Notes: generated from the sequence alone by a model not told the origin. A stretch of 64,000 nucleotides of DNA from Prorocentrum cordatum (GCA_963575745.1 CAUYUJ010020567.1:25001-89000); one strand, 5' to 3'; positions 10,585-20,767 are shown, numbered from the stretch's first letter. Numbers and translations: made by a program.

Positions 10585-10915
10585 TGAATTATCCTCTTTC
10601 GGTTCTCGAGAGGGCGCCGCGGCCGTGATTTTCCAGGCTCGCGCCCGCCAGGTTTGGGCCTCAGGTCGTTTTCACTAAACCACGTTTTACCCAAAGGGAG
10701 GTCTGCCCATCCCCGATCACTGAAACGAGAGTAAGCTGCCCTTAGTGAAAGCAGTGTGCTTCGGCGGTGGACAAACCTCCCTTGAGTAAACCTCCCTTGA
10801 GCGAAAACGGCCTGGAACCGAAACCGCCGGGCCTGGACCCGCAAAAATGACGGCCACGACGCCCCCTCGCGAACCGAATACGGCCAACTCCTCAATGGAC
10901 GTGTCAGGGTAGGAG
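10585..10915. mobile_element. Family M long inverted repeat, copy 1
   Basis: The left arm (10590-10710, with GAGAGGGCGCCGCGGCCGTG and TTTTCACTAAACCACGTTTT) is an inverted, diverged copy of the right arm (10770-10900, with GTAAACCTCCCTTGAG and GACGGCCACGACGCCCCCTC). A single-arm copy lies at 61300-61468. Located in the kinase intron between exons 3 and 4. Confidence 0.7.
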
Positions 10916-11394
10916 GTCTATGCGAGAGTAAGAGGCCCGTAGTGAAAGCAGTGTGTTTAGGGGATTTACACACGTGTTGCGCTTACCCCGGAAAGCACCG
11001 AAGCCGTAGACGTCAGAGCACGCGTCGGAGCCTCCAAATGACCTGCGACGAGCCAAGGACGTTCCCACGACAGCCTTGGCCATCGTGCATGACACATACA
11101 CATCACCGCACGGTGGCGTAATTGTATGGTGGCGCAGCGTGACCCAGGACCCAACATGTGCTGCGACTGGCGGGCAGAGACGCAGCGCAACTCCTCAGCA
11201 GTACTGGGACCCAGTCTGACGAAATCCCACCAACTCTCTGGTCGTAGGTGGTTTAACGAGTTCTCCATGTTCTCTTTCACATCCCTCCTCCCCTTCGGGG
11301 AGGGGCTCCCCCTACTCCCACCCCATCCAAGAGGCCTAGACAGGGGGGGGACAGCGGTCAGAGCGCCCAAGAGGGCGTCTGAGGCCTTCACGTG

Positions 11395-11905
11395 GCCCCA
11401 AGATGGCCCAAGAGAGCTCCAATAAGTGATTGCGATGGCCCCAGGGGCCTCCAAGAAGAGCCAGGGCCCACAGAAAGCCCCCAAAGGGCCCCAACAAGCC
11501 TCGAAAAACTCTATAAGGACCCCAGAACCTTTCAACTGGGCCCCAAGGAGACCCAAGGAACATCTCCAGATGACCCCCAGAAAACTCCAAGATGGCTTCA
11601 AGAGTTCTCGTCCTCGTTGCCCTCCTCCTCCTCCTCCTCGTCTTCGTCGTCGTCCTCTTCCTCCTCGTTGTCGTTCTCCAAATCTCCTGATCCCCATCCT
11701 CCTAGTCGTCTTCCTCATCATCGTCCTCGTCCTCATCCTCGTTCTTTCCCTCGTCGTCGTCGTCATTATCGTCCTCGTCCTCGTCCGCTTCTTCATCGTC
11801 CTTCACCTAGAGCTCAAGACCCAAGACGGCCCTAAAATCCCAAGACGGCCCTAAGATCCCAACAGGGTGCCGCTAGACCCAAAGACGGCCCTAAGATGCC
11901 CAGAA
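11395..11905. repeat. Degenerate short repeats
   Basis: 11395-11600 holds irregular CCCCAAGGAGA-like repeats. 11590-11800 is TCGTCC/CTC-rich. 11810-11905 has four imperfect copies of CCCAAGACGGCCCTAAGAT about 20-30 bases apart. Intron sequence of the kinase gene. Confidence 0.6.
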
Positions 11906-12059
11906 TATCACGAAGACCCAAACACGGATCCTTCGGAGTGGTTGTGCCACTGCCTGCTTCTACACCTTCCTGATCAGGGCAGCACGCACGCCTGGCGATC
12001 GACTCTTCATCTGCCGGCGGGGGTAAGAAGCTTCAACGATACGGATTCCTCCTCCGCCC

Positions 12060-12117
12060 TATCCTCCTCCTCCTCCTCCTCCTCCTCCTCCTCCTCCTCC
12101 TCCTCCTCCTCCTCCAA
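12060..12117. repeat. CTC array
   Basis: Near-perfect CTC repeat, about 19 units, 26 bases downstream (in gene direction) of kinase exon 3. Confidence 0.95.
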
Positions 12118-12142
12118 GTGACGGTTACGGAGTTCAGCCTAC

Positions 12143-12215
12143 CAAATGTGCAGGTAATCCAGGGCCTGCAGCACCTGAAGCGCTCCGGGCGTGGCCACGG
12201 CGGGCGCGAGCGCAC
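12143..12215 (-). CDS. Protein kinase exon: helix E
   Basis: This 73-base exon has an acceptor CCACAG at 12217-12216 and a donor GTAGGC starting at 12142. The encoded GALQVLQALDYLH is the helix E that always precedes the HRD loop. The first two bases complete a glycine codon begun in the previous exon, and the last two leave phase 2 for the catalytic exon, giving YLHICRRIVHRD across the junction. Phase, order and spacing all agree with the family. Confidence 0.82.
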
Positions 12216-12839
12216 CTGTGGAACCAACAGCGCACGGGGAAGATGGACGGGTGGGGCAAACGACACCAAAACGTGTAACACTGGAGGCCTGGGAATTGGC
12301 ACCAACACCAGCACAAGAGGCTGCCTCCACATGGGGAAACTGATCCTGGATTTCGGTGCTGGTGGCAAGACGTCGGCCACCCAGGAGGCCTGAATCTTAC
12401 CACCATCACCGAGATCGGGATCGTCCTGCCTCGGTGGACGCACACCGCCGATCTTGGTGTTGGTGTCAACCTCTAGGCCTGCGATAAGAATCAAACAGCC
12501 CAATGAACACTTGGCCATGGCTGAGCATTCGCTGGCCCTCCCATGGGGCTGTCAGGCTGCGACGATCAGGCTCCAGCAACTGAGCAGCTCGATGTTCATC
12601 GGCGCAATGAGGCAACTCTCAGCGTTGGAATATCTTCAGGGGCTCAGCTTCTTGGCGACCGTGATCTGCTAGCGACCAGTTCTCAGAACACAAAGCCGCT
12701 CAGCTTCCCAAGAGGTGGTACGCTAAGTTTCTACGAGCGCGCGCGCGACCCCCCTTCGGCACGAAGGCGCAGCGTGCCCAGCCTCGAATCACGTTCTGAC
12801 CAAGAAACCCGCCCCCTCACCCCCCCCGAAAGCATACCC

Positions 12840-12999
12840 TTAAGTCGGGCCTGTCCTCCTACAGGGGGATTTTGGACGAAAAATAACGAAGTGTCAAAAA
12901 ATACCCCCAAATGGTCAAACAATGCTCAAAACATAGTCCCCAGACTATTTTCAAAATATTCTTAAATATTCCTCCTGTAGAGGGACAAGCCCGACTTAA
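12840..12999. mobile_element. Family A MITE, copy 1 (perfect 8-base TSD)
   Basis: 160 bases. Ends TTAAGTCGGGCCTGTCC and GGGACAAGCCCGACTTAA are inverted; inner ends CCTCCTACAGG and CCTCCTGTAG extend the pairing. Flanked by GCATACCC at 12832-12839 and 13000-13007. Middle is AT-rich with ACATAGTCCCCAGACTATTT. Lies in the kinase intron between exons 2 and 3. Confidence 0.93.
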
Positions 13000-13559
13000 G
13001 CATACCCGGACATGGCGATCCTGCCCCCGAATCTCAGCCTCAGAATTCGCTGGTTCCCTGGGACACGTAAACATTCGCAGCACCCCGCAGGTGCGGATAA
13101 GAGTGAGGGACCACGGCGACAATAATGGCAATCAATGCACCATAATGCTCAATGATCCGACATACAACGTGCATTCATCATAATAGCTCCCCCCCACTGC
13201 ATGCAGGAACAATGTCATGCATCGGGGGCCCGATTTTCCCTTATCCAAATATCCAGCCCGACGATATGCCGCTAACATTTCTTGCGAGGAACTTTACCGT
13301 TGTCAATTCCGCGATGTGGGGGCCTCCTTTTCGCCGTCTTGCCGCCCACGTGGGCCGTCTTGGGGCTCTCTTGGGCCGTCCGAAGGCCTTTTGAGCCCCC
13401 TTGTAAGTGTATTGACGCCTCTTCGAGACCAGTGTGACACCTTTGCAAGGGCCTTTTTCGGAACCATCGTGGAGCCGCCCGCGAGCCTCTCAGAAGCGAT
13501 ACCAAAACGAGTGATCCACTTTGAAGTCAAAATTGAAGGAATATCGAGCGCGAGCGCCA

Positions 13560-13805
13560 TTCCTGCGTAAAGGCGAAAGACTCTCAAGCGGGAACGCTGA
13601 TCTTGTAGGTGGGCCGTTCTCGGCGGCGAGCAGGAGCCGTACAAGCGCCAGTCTTGAGTGAAACGAAAGGGTGAGCGGAAGCATCGTTGGTGTAGGGTGG
13701 CCAATCTGCGGACCCAAGGCGGGAACGCCAATCCCGGGTAAAAAGCGAAAAATTTTCGAACGGGAACGTCTTTGATGTAGGGGGCTGGCTTGCGGACCCA
13801 GGGGT
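13560..13805. repeat. Diverged tandem pair, about 180-base unit
   Basis: GCGAAAGACTCTCAAGCGGG..GAACG..TTGTAGGTGGGC and GCGAAAAATTTTCGAACGGG..AACG..GATGTAGGGGGCTGGC are the two copies of one module. The second ends 18 bases from the donor of kinase exon 2. Confidence 0.55.
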
Positions 13806-13822
13806 GTGGAAGCCCAGGGTAC

Positions 13823-14010
13823 CGCAGCTCTTGACGTGGTCCTCCAGGCTTCCACCTTCACAGTACTCCATGCACACCACGACGTTTGCCGCGGACTCGT
13901 GGATCTCAAATGCGCGCACGATGGACGGGTGCGACAGCGTCCTCATGAATTGGTACTCGCGTCTCGTCACCTCCCTGACCTCCTCTGGGCTGCAAGAAGT
14001 ATCCATCGCC
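13823..14010 (-). CDS. Protein kinase exon: helix C to hinge
   Basis: 188 bases coding for MDTSCSPEEVREV (start of helix C), RREYQFMRTLSHPSIV (helix C glutamate, then the HPxIV turn), VVVCMEYCEGGSL (strand 5 and hinge) and EDHVKSCG. Acceptor GGCAG at 14012-14011; donor GTACCC from 13822. An in-phase alternative acceptor, TTGCAG at 13991-13990, would drop seven residues and leave an unusually short lysine-to-helix-C spacing, so the longer form is preferred. It ends in phase 1, matching the next exon. Confidence 0.82.
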
Positions 14011-14561
14011 CTGCCTCCTCCCTCAATCCCTTGCGTTTGGACAAGGGGCCCTTGCCGCCAACCATCGTGGTTTGGAGGAGGTCCTCCTGTCCACTGCTGT
14101 CTGGTCGGGTTTTGACAGAGGCCCAAACTCGTGCCCCTGACTGACAGGTCCATCCTGGAGTCTCCCGTCTGCGCCTCGTCTGAGGCCATCTGGGGGGCCA
14201 AAAGGGCGCCTCCCTGCAACGCTGGGGACAACTCTGGGCCAGGACCACTTTCACTAACACCTGAAATCTGGAGAACATTTGGGGATTGTTTCTCCAAGAG
14301 GAGGACGCGCGATGAGGAGGCGGGAGGAGGGGGGCAAGAGAAGAAGGAAAGGAGTGATGCGACTTGAGGTCGACCCTCCTGCAGCCCCATGGTTACAGCG
14401 AGCCAGGTGAGGAAGTGCACTGGGGAGAGGAAAAGGGCAAAGAGGAGGGGCAGGGAGAAGCAGCTGGAAGGATGATCAGACGCGCCCCAACCATCACACA
14501 CCCTTTCGAGTTACACATTGAAAAGCAGCACGCCTGGAACACAACACTCAACCCGTATGAT

Positions 14562-14712
14562 CAGGACGCGCGATAAAGACGTAAGGGCCTTGGAAGGCCA
14601 TCCCGATATTCTGAGAGCTGGGAGCGGCCAGCGAAAGCGGCCGAGGATGGGCCGGAGGGGAAGGATGCGAGGGCAACCCTGGACAGTTGCTCATCCTTAC
14701 TGTGCGGGTTGA
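14562..14712. mobile_element. Family U TIR element, copy 1
   Basis: Left end CAGGACGCGCGATAAAGACG and right end CATCCTTACTGTGCGGGTTG are imperfect inverted copies. The middle has GCCTTGGAAGGCCATC, AGCGGCCAGCGAAAGCGGCC and GAAGGATGCGAGGG. Copies at 21904, 25431 and 63843. Confidence 0.7.
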
Positions 14713-14795
14713 TGGTCATCCAACAGCTCCATACAATTTTTTCGCTGGTAAATAATGACAGGACGGAGCTTTCGGTTGCAATGAACTGCTTTGTG

Positions 14796-14959
14796 TTAGG
14801 TCGGGCACGTCCCCCTACAGGCAGATGTTGGAGGAAACAGGGTTTAACAATATTCGAGACATACCCCAAAAGGAGTCAAACAATAATCGAACAGTCGTCC
14901 CGACACTATTTTTGACTATTTTGGACCAATCGTCCTGCAGAGGGACACGACCGACTTAA
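14796..14959. mobile_element. Family A MITE, copy 2
   Basis: 164 bases. Ends TTAGGTCGGGCACGTCCCCC and GAGGGACACGACCGACTTAA. Flanking duplication GCTTTGTG (14788-14795) and GCTTAGTG (14960-14967), 7 of 8 matching. Lies in the kinase intron between exons 1 and 2. Confidence 0.9.
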
Positions 14960-15371
14960 GCTTAGTGGGGCGCCTCCTCGGGCCCTCACGGGAGGCCGAC
15001 CCCCCTGGGGAGGCGCACAGAATTCGTCACCGGGCCGCGGAGAAGTTCCGCTCGGCCACGGACGCGGCGTGGCGCCAGGCTGTGACCAGAAGTCAAAACA
15101 AGCAGCCCCCAGAATTATGCTGTTCCCATCCTACTTACGGACCGCATCCCAGAAATAATTTCGAGCACCCGGAAAAGTGTCGAAAGAGTGTCGAAACAGT
15201 GTCGGGCGAGTGTCTCCCAGGGCCCGACACCTGAAAACCATCGAGTTTCGCTATTTTTTGGGGGGCTCGAAATTCTTTCTGGTGGTCAAGGCTAGAACAG
15301 GTAGACACATCTCAGCCCCAGAATAACCACCCCGACATGCGAAGGCGTTTGGCAAACGCGCCCAAAAAAGG

Positions 15372-15470
15372 GATCGGAGAGAGCAGGGCTGTTCAGCAAC
15401 CGCCCAAGGCCGTTTAGTAAACGCCAATTGTCCGGTCCGGGTGTTTTTGTTCCCCCCTTGAGTGAAGGAC
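15372..15470. repeat. Family P dispersed repeat, copy 2
   Basis: Matches 7934-8010 in GCAGGGCTG, CCCAAGGCCGTTTAGTAAAC and GCCAATTGTCCGG. In the kinase intron between exons 1 and 2. Confidence 0.55.
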
Positions 15471-15904
15471 TCGCACAACGTCGCAGCAACATCCAGGGGC
15501 CGGTTCTGGGATATGCTGCAATATTGCGAGCAGATCCCGTTGGTGCTGCTCGAGCACCGCGGTCGCAAGCTTAACAGTGACCCAGTGTGGCTCGGCGTCT
15601 GTTTGGTTGCCCTCCGCCCAGCCGGACTCATGGCCTTGCGCGGAGTTGTGGCACTTGCCTTGTGCGCCGAGTTCAGAGTGGTGGTTGGACGTAGCATGGC
15701 TGCGCCTATGATCTAAGCTTCTGTGATTGAGTCGTTCGATTCGGTCCCTCTGGCTTCGGGCGCCACTCTGAACATTTACATCAGCGATAGTGTCCTCCTC
15801 TTTACTCACCCAACTGGCGGATAATGCTCCTGACAGTGTGCCCTGTGGAGTGTGTGGTACTGACACCATGAGATAAGGTGCCAGGCCCCCGCCCACGGGG
15901 TGAC

Positions 15905-16110
15905 AGAGGAGGAGGAGGAGGAGGAGGAGGATGAGGAGGAGGGAGGGAGGAGGAGGAGGAGGGAGGGAGGGAGGAGGAGGGAGGAGGGAGGTGGGAGGAG
16001 GAGGAGGAGGAGGAGGAAGGAGGAGGAGGAGTGAGGAGGAGGAGGAGGAGGAGGATGAGGAGGAGGAGGAGGAGGAGGGGAAGGAGGAGGAAGACGAGGG
16101 AACGGTGGGG
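15905..16110. repeat. GAG polypurine array
   Basis: Imperfect GAG/GGAG repeat on the plus strand, ending about 45 bases from kinase exon 1. Confidence 0.92.
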
Positions 16111-16153
16111 AGGGCCACAATATTAAACGCCCTCCTCGTCGCCAGGCGGGCAC

Positions 16154-16214
16154 CTGACGTCCTTGAGGGCCACCGCCGAGCCGTCCGAGCGCCGCCACGC
16201 CTTGCGGACCGTGC
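16154..16214 (-). CDS. Protein kinase exon: strands 2-3 with the ATP-binding lysine
   Basis: 61 bases with acceptor CGCAG at 16216-16215 and donor GTGCCC from 16153. It encodes TVRKAWRRSDGSAVALKDV: the GTV at the end of the glycine loop, strand 2, and the VALK lysine of strand 3. The first two bases complete a codon of the form NGC (glycine if the missing upstream base is G), and AG at the end is completed to arginine by the first base of the next exon. Small but the motif and phases fit. Confidence 0.75.
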
Positions 16215-16254
16215 CTGCGCGGGAGGATTGCGGCGCTTCGGCCAGTCTGGTCCA

Positions 16255-16410
16255 CCTCCCCGCCTCCACCTCATCCTCCTCTCTCGTCCCCCTCCTCCCT
16301 CCCTGCCTCCGTCTCTCCCTGCCTCCCTCCTCCGTATCCTTCTCCTGCTCCTGCTTCTCCTCCTCCTGCGTCTTCTCTTCTTCCTCCTTCTCCTCCTCCT
16401 CCTCTTTGGC
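16255..16410. repeat. CTC array
   Basis: Imperfect CTC/CCT repeat on the plus strand. With the GAG array at 15905-16110 it forms an inverted trinucleotide pair around kinase exon 1. Confidence 0.88.
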
Positions 16411-17347
16411 ACAGGGTGCTCGGCGGATGGTAAAAAGTGTCCCCACCCCACCCCCGCCCCCTCTGTCTGTTGTTCGCGAAAGATGCATGTATGGGTTATT
16501 CAGAACCTTGGAAGGCGCAACACCTGAGATATCGGACGTTCTGGTAGACCGCAGGGGTGCCTTGGCGCGACGTATGGCGCAACATATTCTCTCCACGGGG
16601 GATGCTGCCAGCGCTTTTCGAAACTCGTAGCAGACACACCCACTGATGCATCGGACGTCGTGGTGAATTGCGGATTGTCTAGGGCAACCTGGCTTGCAGC
16701 TTCTGGCACAACGTATGGCATATGATGTTCAATCTATCTCGGCGGCTTGGTTATTCTCTTCGGCATGCCTTCAGAATGAGCCTGTGGCAACAACCCAACC
16801 TCGTCCTTAGCCCTCCTCCTTCGCCCTCCTCCGGCCATCCTGTCGTCGTCCTCCTGCTCTACCCTCCTTGATTTCCTCTCCTCCATCGTCCTCCTCCGAC
16901 TCCTTGCCGATAACAGTTTCCCCCTCTCCAAATGTTCCTCCCCAACCTCCACTCCCGCCCCCTGCTCCGTCTCACCCCAACCCTCCACAAATCGTTTCCA
17001 TTCTAGTCCAGTTCATGCTCAGCTCTGCCCTCCCACTTCGCAGAGCGCCCAGCTAGCTTGTCACAACCGACGCGGCCGCGGTGGCGCTGACCGATGTGAA
17101 CTTCCCAGCGCGTCTCACAGGCCGCGCTGGCGCGCGGACGCTGACTAAGTGCGTGTAGGTGACTCGGGCGGCCGCGGTATCACGATGACGTCGACAGCGG
17201 CGGACATAATGATGATAATAGCGATGATGGTGACGATGACGACGATGACGCACGCAAGGCCAATGACGGCGGCCGATGGAGGTTTTGGCGGGACTTGAAC
17301 GTGCGCGCGCGGCCGACTCGGGCGAGCGCCCCGCAGGGTATTATTCG
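16411..17347. other. Unassigned sequence
   Basis: Non-repetitive sequence with pyrimidine-rich patches (16800-16980). Two related stretches near 16510-16570 and 16640-16700 share GCATCGGACGT and GGCGCAAC/GGCACAACGTATGGC, perhaps a decayed tandem pair. No coding call. Confidence 0.4.
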
Positions 17348-17353
17348 GCATGG

Positions 17354-17526
17354 CAAGGGCTCCCAACTTCGCGCTCCGCGCTCCGCGAAGCGCGAAGCGC
17401 GAATACCTTCGCGCCCTCGCGCCGCCTCCCCAGAGGGAGAAGAGGAGGACGAGGAGGAGGGGGAGAAGGAACGAGGACCGCGAAGCGCGAACCGCGAATA
17501 ACTTCGCGCCCTCGAGGGAGCCCTTG
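17354..17526. mobile_element. Family C foldback element, copy 1
   Basis: 173 bases, ends CAAGGGCTCCC and GGGAGCCCTTG, flanked by GCATGG at 17348-17353 and 17527-17532. Interior has palindromic TTCGCGCTCCGCGAAGCGCG blocks and a short GAG array. Copies at 44749 and 52540. Confidence 0.85.
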
Positions 17527-17785
17527 GCATGGCGACATGGGTAGTGCCACCCCCACCCCGCACCCAGCACGCGCGCAAGAACGTTCGAGATTGTTCGACG
17601 TGCGCGCGCAAGAGGCCCGCGTTGTTTCGTTCGGAAAAGTGTCGGAACACCTTGTTGAGTTTTGTAAGGCTAAAGTTCAGGGTGACAGGCCCAATCCCCC
17701 TACAGGAAGACGAATTCGAAAACGCGATCACAGTTGTATTCTCTCAAACGACCTCACATCTCGCATCGTGCGCCCTCCTCGTTTC

Positions 17786-18134
17786 AATTGTCCACCACAT
17801 CGCCTTCACCACCCTCTCCCTTCCCCTCCTCTGTCTCTTCATCCGACATCTCCTGCTGCTCCTCTTGTCACTCCTCCTCCTCCTCCTTCTCGGCCACTTC
17901 GTTTTCATCCTCATCGGTGTCGTGCTTTTTTGTTGTTTTGCTCGGTGGTCCCCCACGCGTGATCGCGCCAAAATCGCTGTTGCCTTTCTTCGTTTTTTCT
18001 TCGGGCAGACGTGAGGCTCGGGTACGGGGCACTCGGGTTGGCCTGACAGGGCCATCATAAAAATGACGAGGCCCAATCTGAAACTCGGTGCGAGCTCCCG
18101 CTGCAAACGTCCCACGACAACACCAGACCGCCAA
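17786..18134 (-). pseudogene. Candidate acidic C-terminal coding sequence with an in-frame stop
   Basis: One minus frame encodes basic/polar sequence with LPEEKTKKGNSDFGAITRGG, then an acidic stretch (TDEDENEVAEKEEEE). After an in-frame TGA the same frame goes on as QEEQQEMSDEETEEG and stops in TGA near 17786. The acidic run is partly a GAG repeat. It could be a decayed last exon or chance; no homolog is recognised. Confidence 0.25.
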
Positions 18135-18246
18135 AATCCAGGGCGCGCTCGTCCCCCAAAAAGCACTTGGGCAAACCCGAGCTCCGGCTTGCTCGAGTCA
18201 CTAACGTTTCCCCGATTTTTCTCAAAGAACAAATCGCGCCCAAATC

Positions 18247-18405
18247 TTAGGTTGGGCGTGTCCCCCTACAGGCTGATCTCCGACGAATGATTAAAAAAAT
18301 CAAAACATACCCCAGAATGATAAAACAAATCATCGAAACATTGTCCCCATCATATGTTGTAGTATTTTTGAATATTCCTCCTGTAGAGGGACACGACCGA
18401 CTTAA
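18247..18405. mobile_element. Family A MITE, copy 3
   Basis: 159 bases. Ends TTAGGTTGGGCGTGTCCCCC and GAGGGACACGACCGACTTAA. Flanks CCCAAATC (18239-18246) and CCAACATC (18406-18413) match at 6 of 8, a decayed duplication. The middle is AT-rich with CAAAACATACCCCAGAATG. Confidence 0.88.
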
Positions 18406-18621
18406 CCAACATCAGGAACAAGGAAAGGCGACACCAACACTAACAGGGCGAGGAGATGCGCGGAGGCAGGGGGGGGTCTCCCTGGTGGTGTGGTCCCCCC
18501 CTCTCGCTCGAGACATCCCCAGTCTCTCCCGCTCGGGGGGACATCGTGGACCTCCTCGCTGGAAGTGGGCCCCCTGGTGGTGTTGGCATCGCTCCTCCTC
18601 CCTTTGACAGATCCTGCCGCA

Positions 18622-18842
18622 ACCCCTCCTCCTCCTCCTCCTCCTCCTCCTCCTCCTCCTCCTCCTCCTCCCTCCTCCTCCTCCTCCTCCTCCTCCTCCC
18701 TCCTCCTCCCTCCTCCTCCTCCTCCTCCTCCTCCTCCTCCTCCTCCTCCTCCTCCTCCCTCCTCCCTCCACCCTCCTCCCCCTCCTCCTCCTCCTCCTCC
18801 TCCTCCTCCTCCTCCTCCTCCTCCTCCTCCTCCTCCTCCTTC
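18622..18842. repeat. CTC array
   Basis: Near-perfect CTC repeat interrupted by single CCTCCCT steps; abuts a GC-rich island. Confidence 0.95.
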
Positions 18843-18860
18843 GCCGCGCCCCGGCAGGGC

Positions 18861-19003
18861 CTGTGGTGCCCGCGGCCACGCCCCCGCCGCACGGGCGGTA
18901 GAGCTCGGCGAGGTCTGGGCGCCCCGCCGCCCCGGCCCCAGGCGCGGGGCCGCCCGCGGCGGCGCGCAGGCCGCCCAGGCGCAGCGGCGCCACGGCCTCG
19001 CGG
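18861..19003 (-). CDS. Candidate exon, GC-rich
   Basis: 143 bases of unique sequence between simple repeats. Minus-strand acceptor ACCGCCCAG at 19005-19004; possible GC donor at 18860. One frame reads REAVAPLRLGGLRAAAGG and later DLAELYRPCGGGV. No domain recognised. It lies upstream of and on the same strand as the kinase and could belong to its N-terminal part; this is inference from position only. Confidence 0.3.
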
Positions 19004-19015
19004 CTGGGCGGTCAG

Positions 19016-19056
19016 CGACGGCCACGACGACGACGGCGACGAAGACGACGACGACC

Positions 19057-19096
<40 letters not shown>

Positions 19097-19137
19097 CGAC
19101 GACGACGACGACGACGACGACGATGGCGGCGACGACG

Positions 19138-19174
<37 letters not shown>

Positions 19175-19205
19175 CGGCGGCGGCGGCGGCGGCGGCCGCG
19201 GCGGC
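19016..19205. repeat. ACG then GCG trinucleotide array
   Basis: Plus strand changes from (GAC)n to (GGC)n near 19138. The shift from ACG to GCG units suggests one array mutating into another. Confidence 0.92.
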
Positions 19206-19489
19206 CGAAGGTCACGAGAGCCCGCCCGAGCCATCCGCGCGCTCGGCTGGCGGACCGAGTCGGCACCATCCATGGAGCCGAGGATCGTCCTCCGCAAATT
19301 TACTGGAGATGTCAAACAAAAGAGCAGGCGAGAACCCGTGGCCGCCGGGCGGCTTCTCGAGGGCGGTGGGCCATGTCAAACAGAAAGAGAGCTGGGGGGA
19401 ACCCCGTGGCTGGCGCAACAGCTGGGCTGAACAACTGGCGAGGCGAGGCGTGTCGGCACGGTGCTTGTTGAGCGGCGCGCCAAGCGGGT

Positions 19490-19795
19490 GAGAGGCGGAG
19501 GAACGGGAGGAGGAGGAGGAAAAGAGGGAGGAGGAGGAGAAGGAGGAAGAAAGAGGAGGAGGAAGGAGGAGGAGGAGGAGGAGGAGGAGAAGGAGCAAGG
19601 AGGAAGAGGGGGAGGAGGAGGAGGAGGAGGAGGAGGAGGAGGAGGAGGAGGAAAAAGGAGGAAGAGGGGGAGGAGGAGGAGAAAGAGGAGGGGAGGAGGA
19701 GGAGGAGGAGGAGGAGGAAGGAAGAAGAATGAGGAGGAGGAGGAGGAAGGAGGAAGAGGGGGAGGAGGGGGGGAGGAGGATGAGGAGGACGAGAA
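19490..19795. repeat. GAG polypurine array
   Basis: About 300 bases of GAG/GGA repeat with short AAG interruptions. Confidence 0.95.
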
Positions 19796-19838
19796 TAGAC
19801 GCAGAACAAAAACGGCACACATATCGTGCGGACCAGGA

Positions 19839-20001
19839 TTAGGTCGGGAATGTCCTCCTACAAGCGGATTTTGGACTAAAAATAAAAATACCCCCCCCCC
19901 CCCAAAAAAAAAAATCAAGAATAGTCAACAAATCGGCCCCAAGCTATGTTTTAATAACTATTTTTGGATTTTCTGCTTGTAGAGGGACGTCCCTGCCTTA
20001 A
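19839..20001. mobile_element. Family A MITE, copy 4
   Basis: 163 bases. Ends TTAGGTCGGGAATGTCCTCC and AGAGGGACGTCCCTGCCTTAA. Flanks GACCAGGA (19831-19838) and GATCATGA (20002-20009) match at 6 of 8. Contains a C14/A11 homopolymer expansion that the other copies lack. Confidence 0.87.
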
Positions 20002-20015
20002 GATCATGATTTCGA

Positions 20016-20102
20016 GGCGAATCCGGCCGTGGCGACGAGGGCGGCCCTGGAGGTCCAAAAAGGGGGAAACGGCTGAAGTTGGCGGTATGGGTACCGTTTC
20101 CT
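20016..20102. repeat. Family V element, partial copy
   Basis: Right half only: CGAGGCGAATCCGGCCGTGG, CGACGAGGGC and GTATGGGTACC. The left TIR is missing. Confidence 0.6.
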
Positions 20103-20130
20103 CCCCAAAGGGAGAAAAACGGTATGAGCG

Positions 20131-20254
20131 TAAACTTTTGGAAGTCCGCGCGGACTTCTTGGATCAGCGCCAGGGGCGGCGCCGGAGGCGCCGCTGGGGG
20201 ACTCCAGCGCAGATCCGAGAGATCCGCGCGAAGCGCCATAAGCTTATGTTTATA
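20131..20254. mobile_element. Family B T-shaped foldback, copy 1
   Basis: Shortened copy: TCCGCGCGGACTTCTTGGATC on the left, GGCGGCGCCGGAGGCGCCGC in the centre, GATCCGAGAGATCCGCGCG on the right. The first of the two central hairpins is lost. Confidence 0.75.
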
Positions 20255-20329
20255 CAGCTTGTTTCTTCCAGCGGTGGCGACAATGGCCGCCCTGAAAGCC
20301 CACAACAGGGAAACGGCCCAAGGACAGGA

Positions 20330-20530
20330 GAACCCACAATCGAATCGATGAATCGGATCGGCGATCGAAATGAATCGCATCGGCGAAAACCGGCAGCCGA
20401 GTCGGGAAAAGTCGAATCGGCGGAAATCGGCAGGCCAGCATACCTCCAGCAAGAAATTGGAACCCGAATCGGAATTCCAAGTCGAATCCAATCGGAATCG
20501 GAAGCCATCGAAACCGAATCGAATCGACTT
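20330..20530. repeat. Family L dispersed repeat, copy 1
   Basis: Rich in GAATCGG and AATCGAATC steps; shares GGCAGCCGAGTCGGGAAAAG and GAATCGGAAGCCAT with 61085-61300. Confidence 0.7.
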
Positions 20531-20600
20531 GGGGGAGACGAAGTGAGCCCTGCTTATGGGTACTCTTCCCTCCTCTGATAGAAGAAGAAGAAGAAGAAAC

Positions 20601-20767
20601 ACAGAAACATAAACTTTCGACGGTCCGCGCGGATTTCTTGGATTTGCGCTGGGCCCCCCCTCCCTGGCGCGCGGAGCGCGCCAGGGGCGGCGCCTGGGGC
20701 GCCGCCGGGGGGCCCCAGCGCGGGTCTGAGAAATCCGCGCGGAGCGCCGAACATTCATGTTTATGTG
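20601..20767. mobile_element. Family B T-shaped foldback, copy 2
   Basis: Arms ACATAAACTTTCGACGGTCC.. and ..GAACATTCATGTTTATGT pair over about 45 bases with mismatches. Both central hairpins are present: CTGGCGCGC-GGA-GCGCGCCAG and a GGCGGCGCC/GGCGCCGCC pair. Confidence 0.88.

Larger units (their letters stand above)
8628..16214 (-). other. Protein kinase gene span (partial)
   Basis: Four minus-strand exons join in a single frame, about 259 residues from the third glycine of the nucleotide loop to subdomain XI. Introns are 2143, 1607 and 3058 bases, with ends GTGCCC..GGCAG, GTACCC..CACAG and GTAGGC..GCTAG. They hold copies of families A, D, E, M, P and U and CTC/GAG arrays. The exon with the first part of the glycine loop and the regions beyond the kinase domain were not found. 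Candidate exons on the same strand at 18.9, 21.3 and 28.5 kb may be its 5' part. Confidence 0.75.

Noticed and set aside
15195-15240. Half of a family A element (GTGTCGGGC..GCCCGACAC)
   Set aside because: It is a 9-bp hairpin within GTGTCGAAA repeats and lacks TTAA ends and the CCTACAGG block; only the TCGGGC word is shared.
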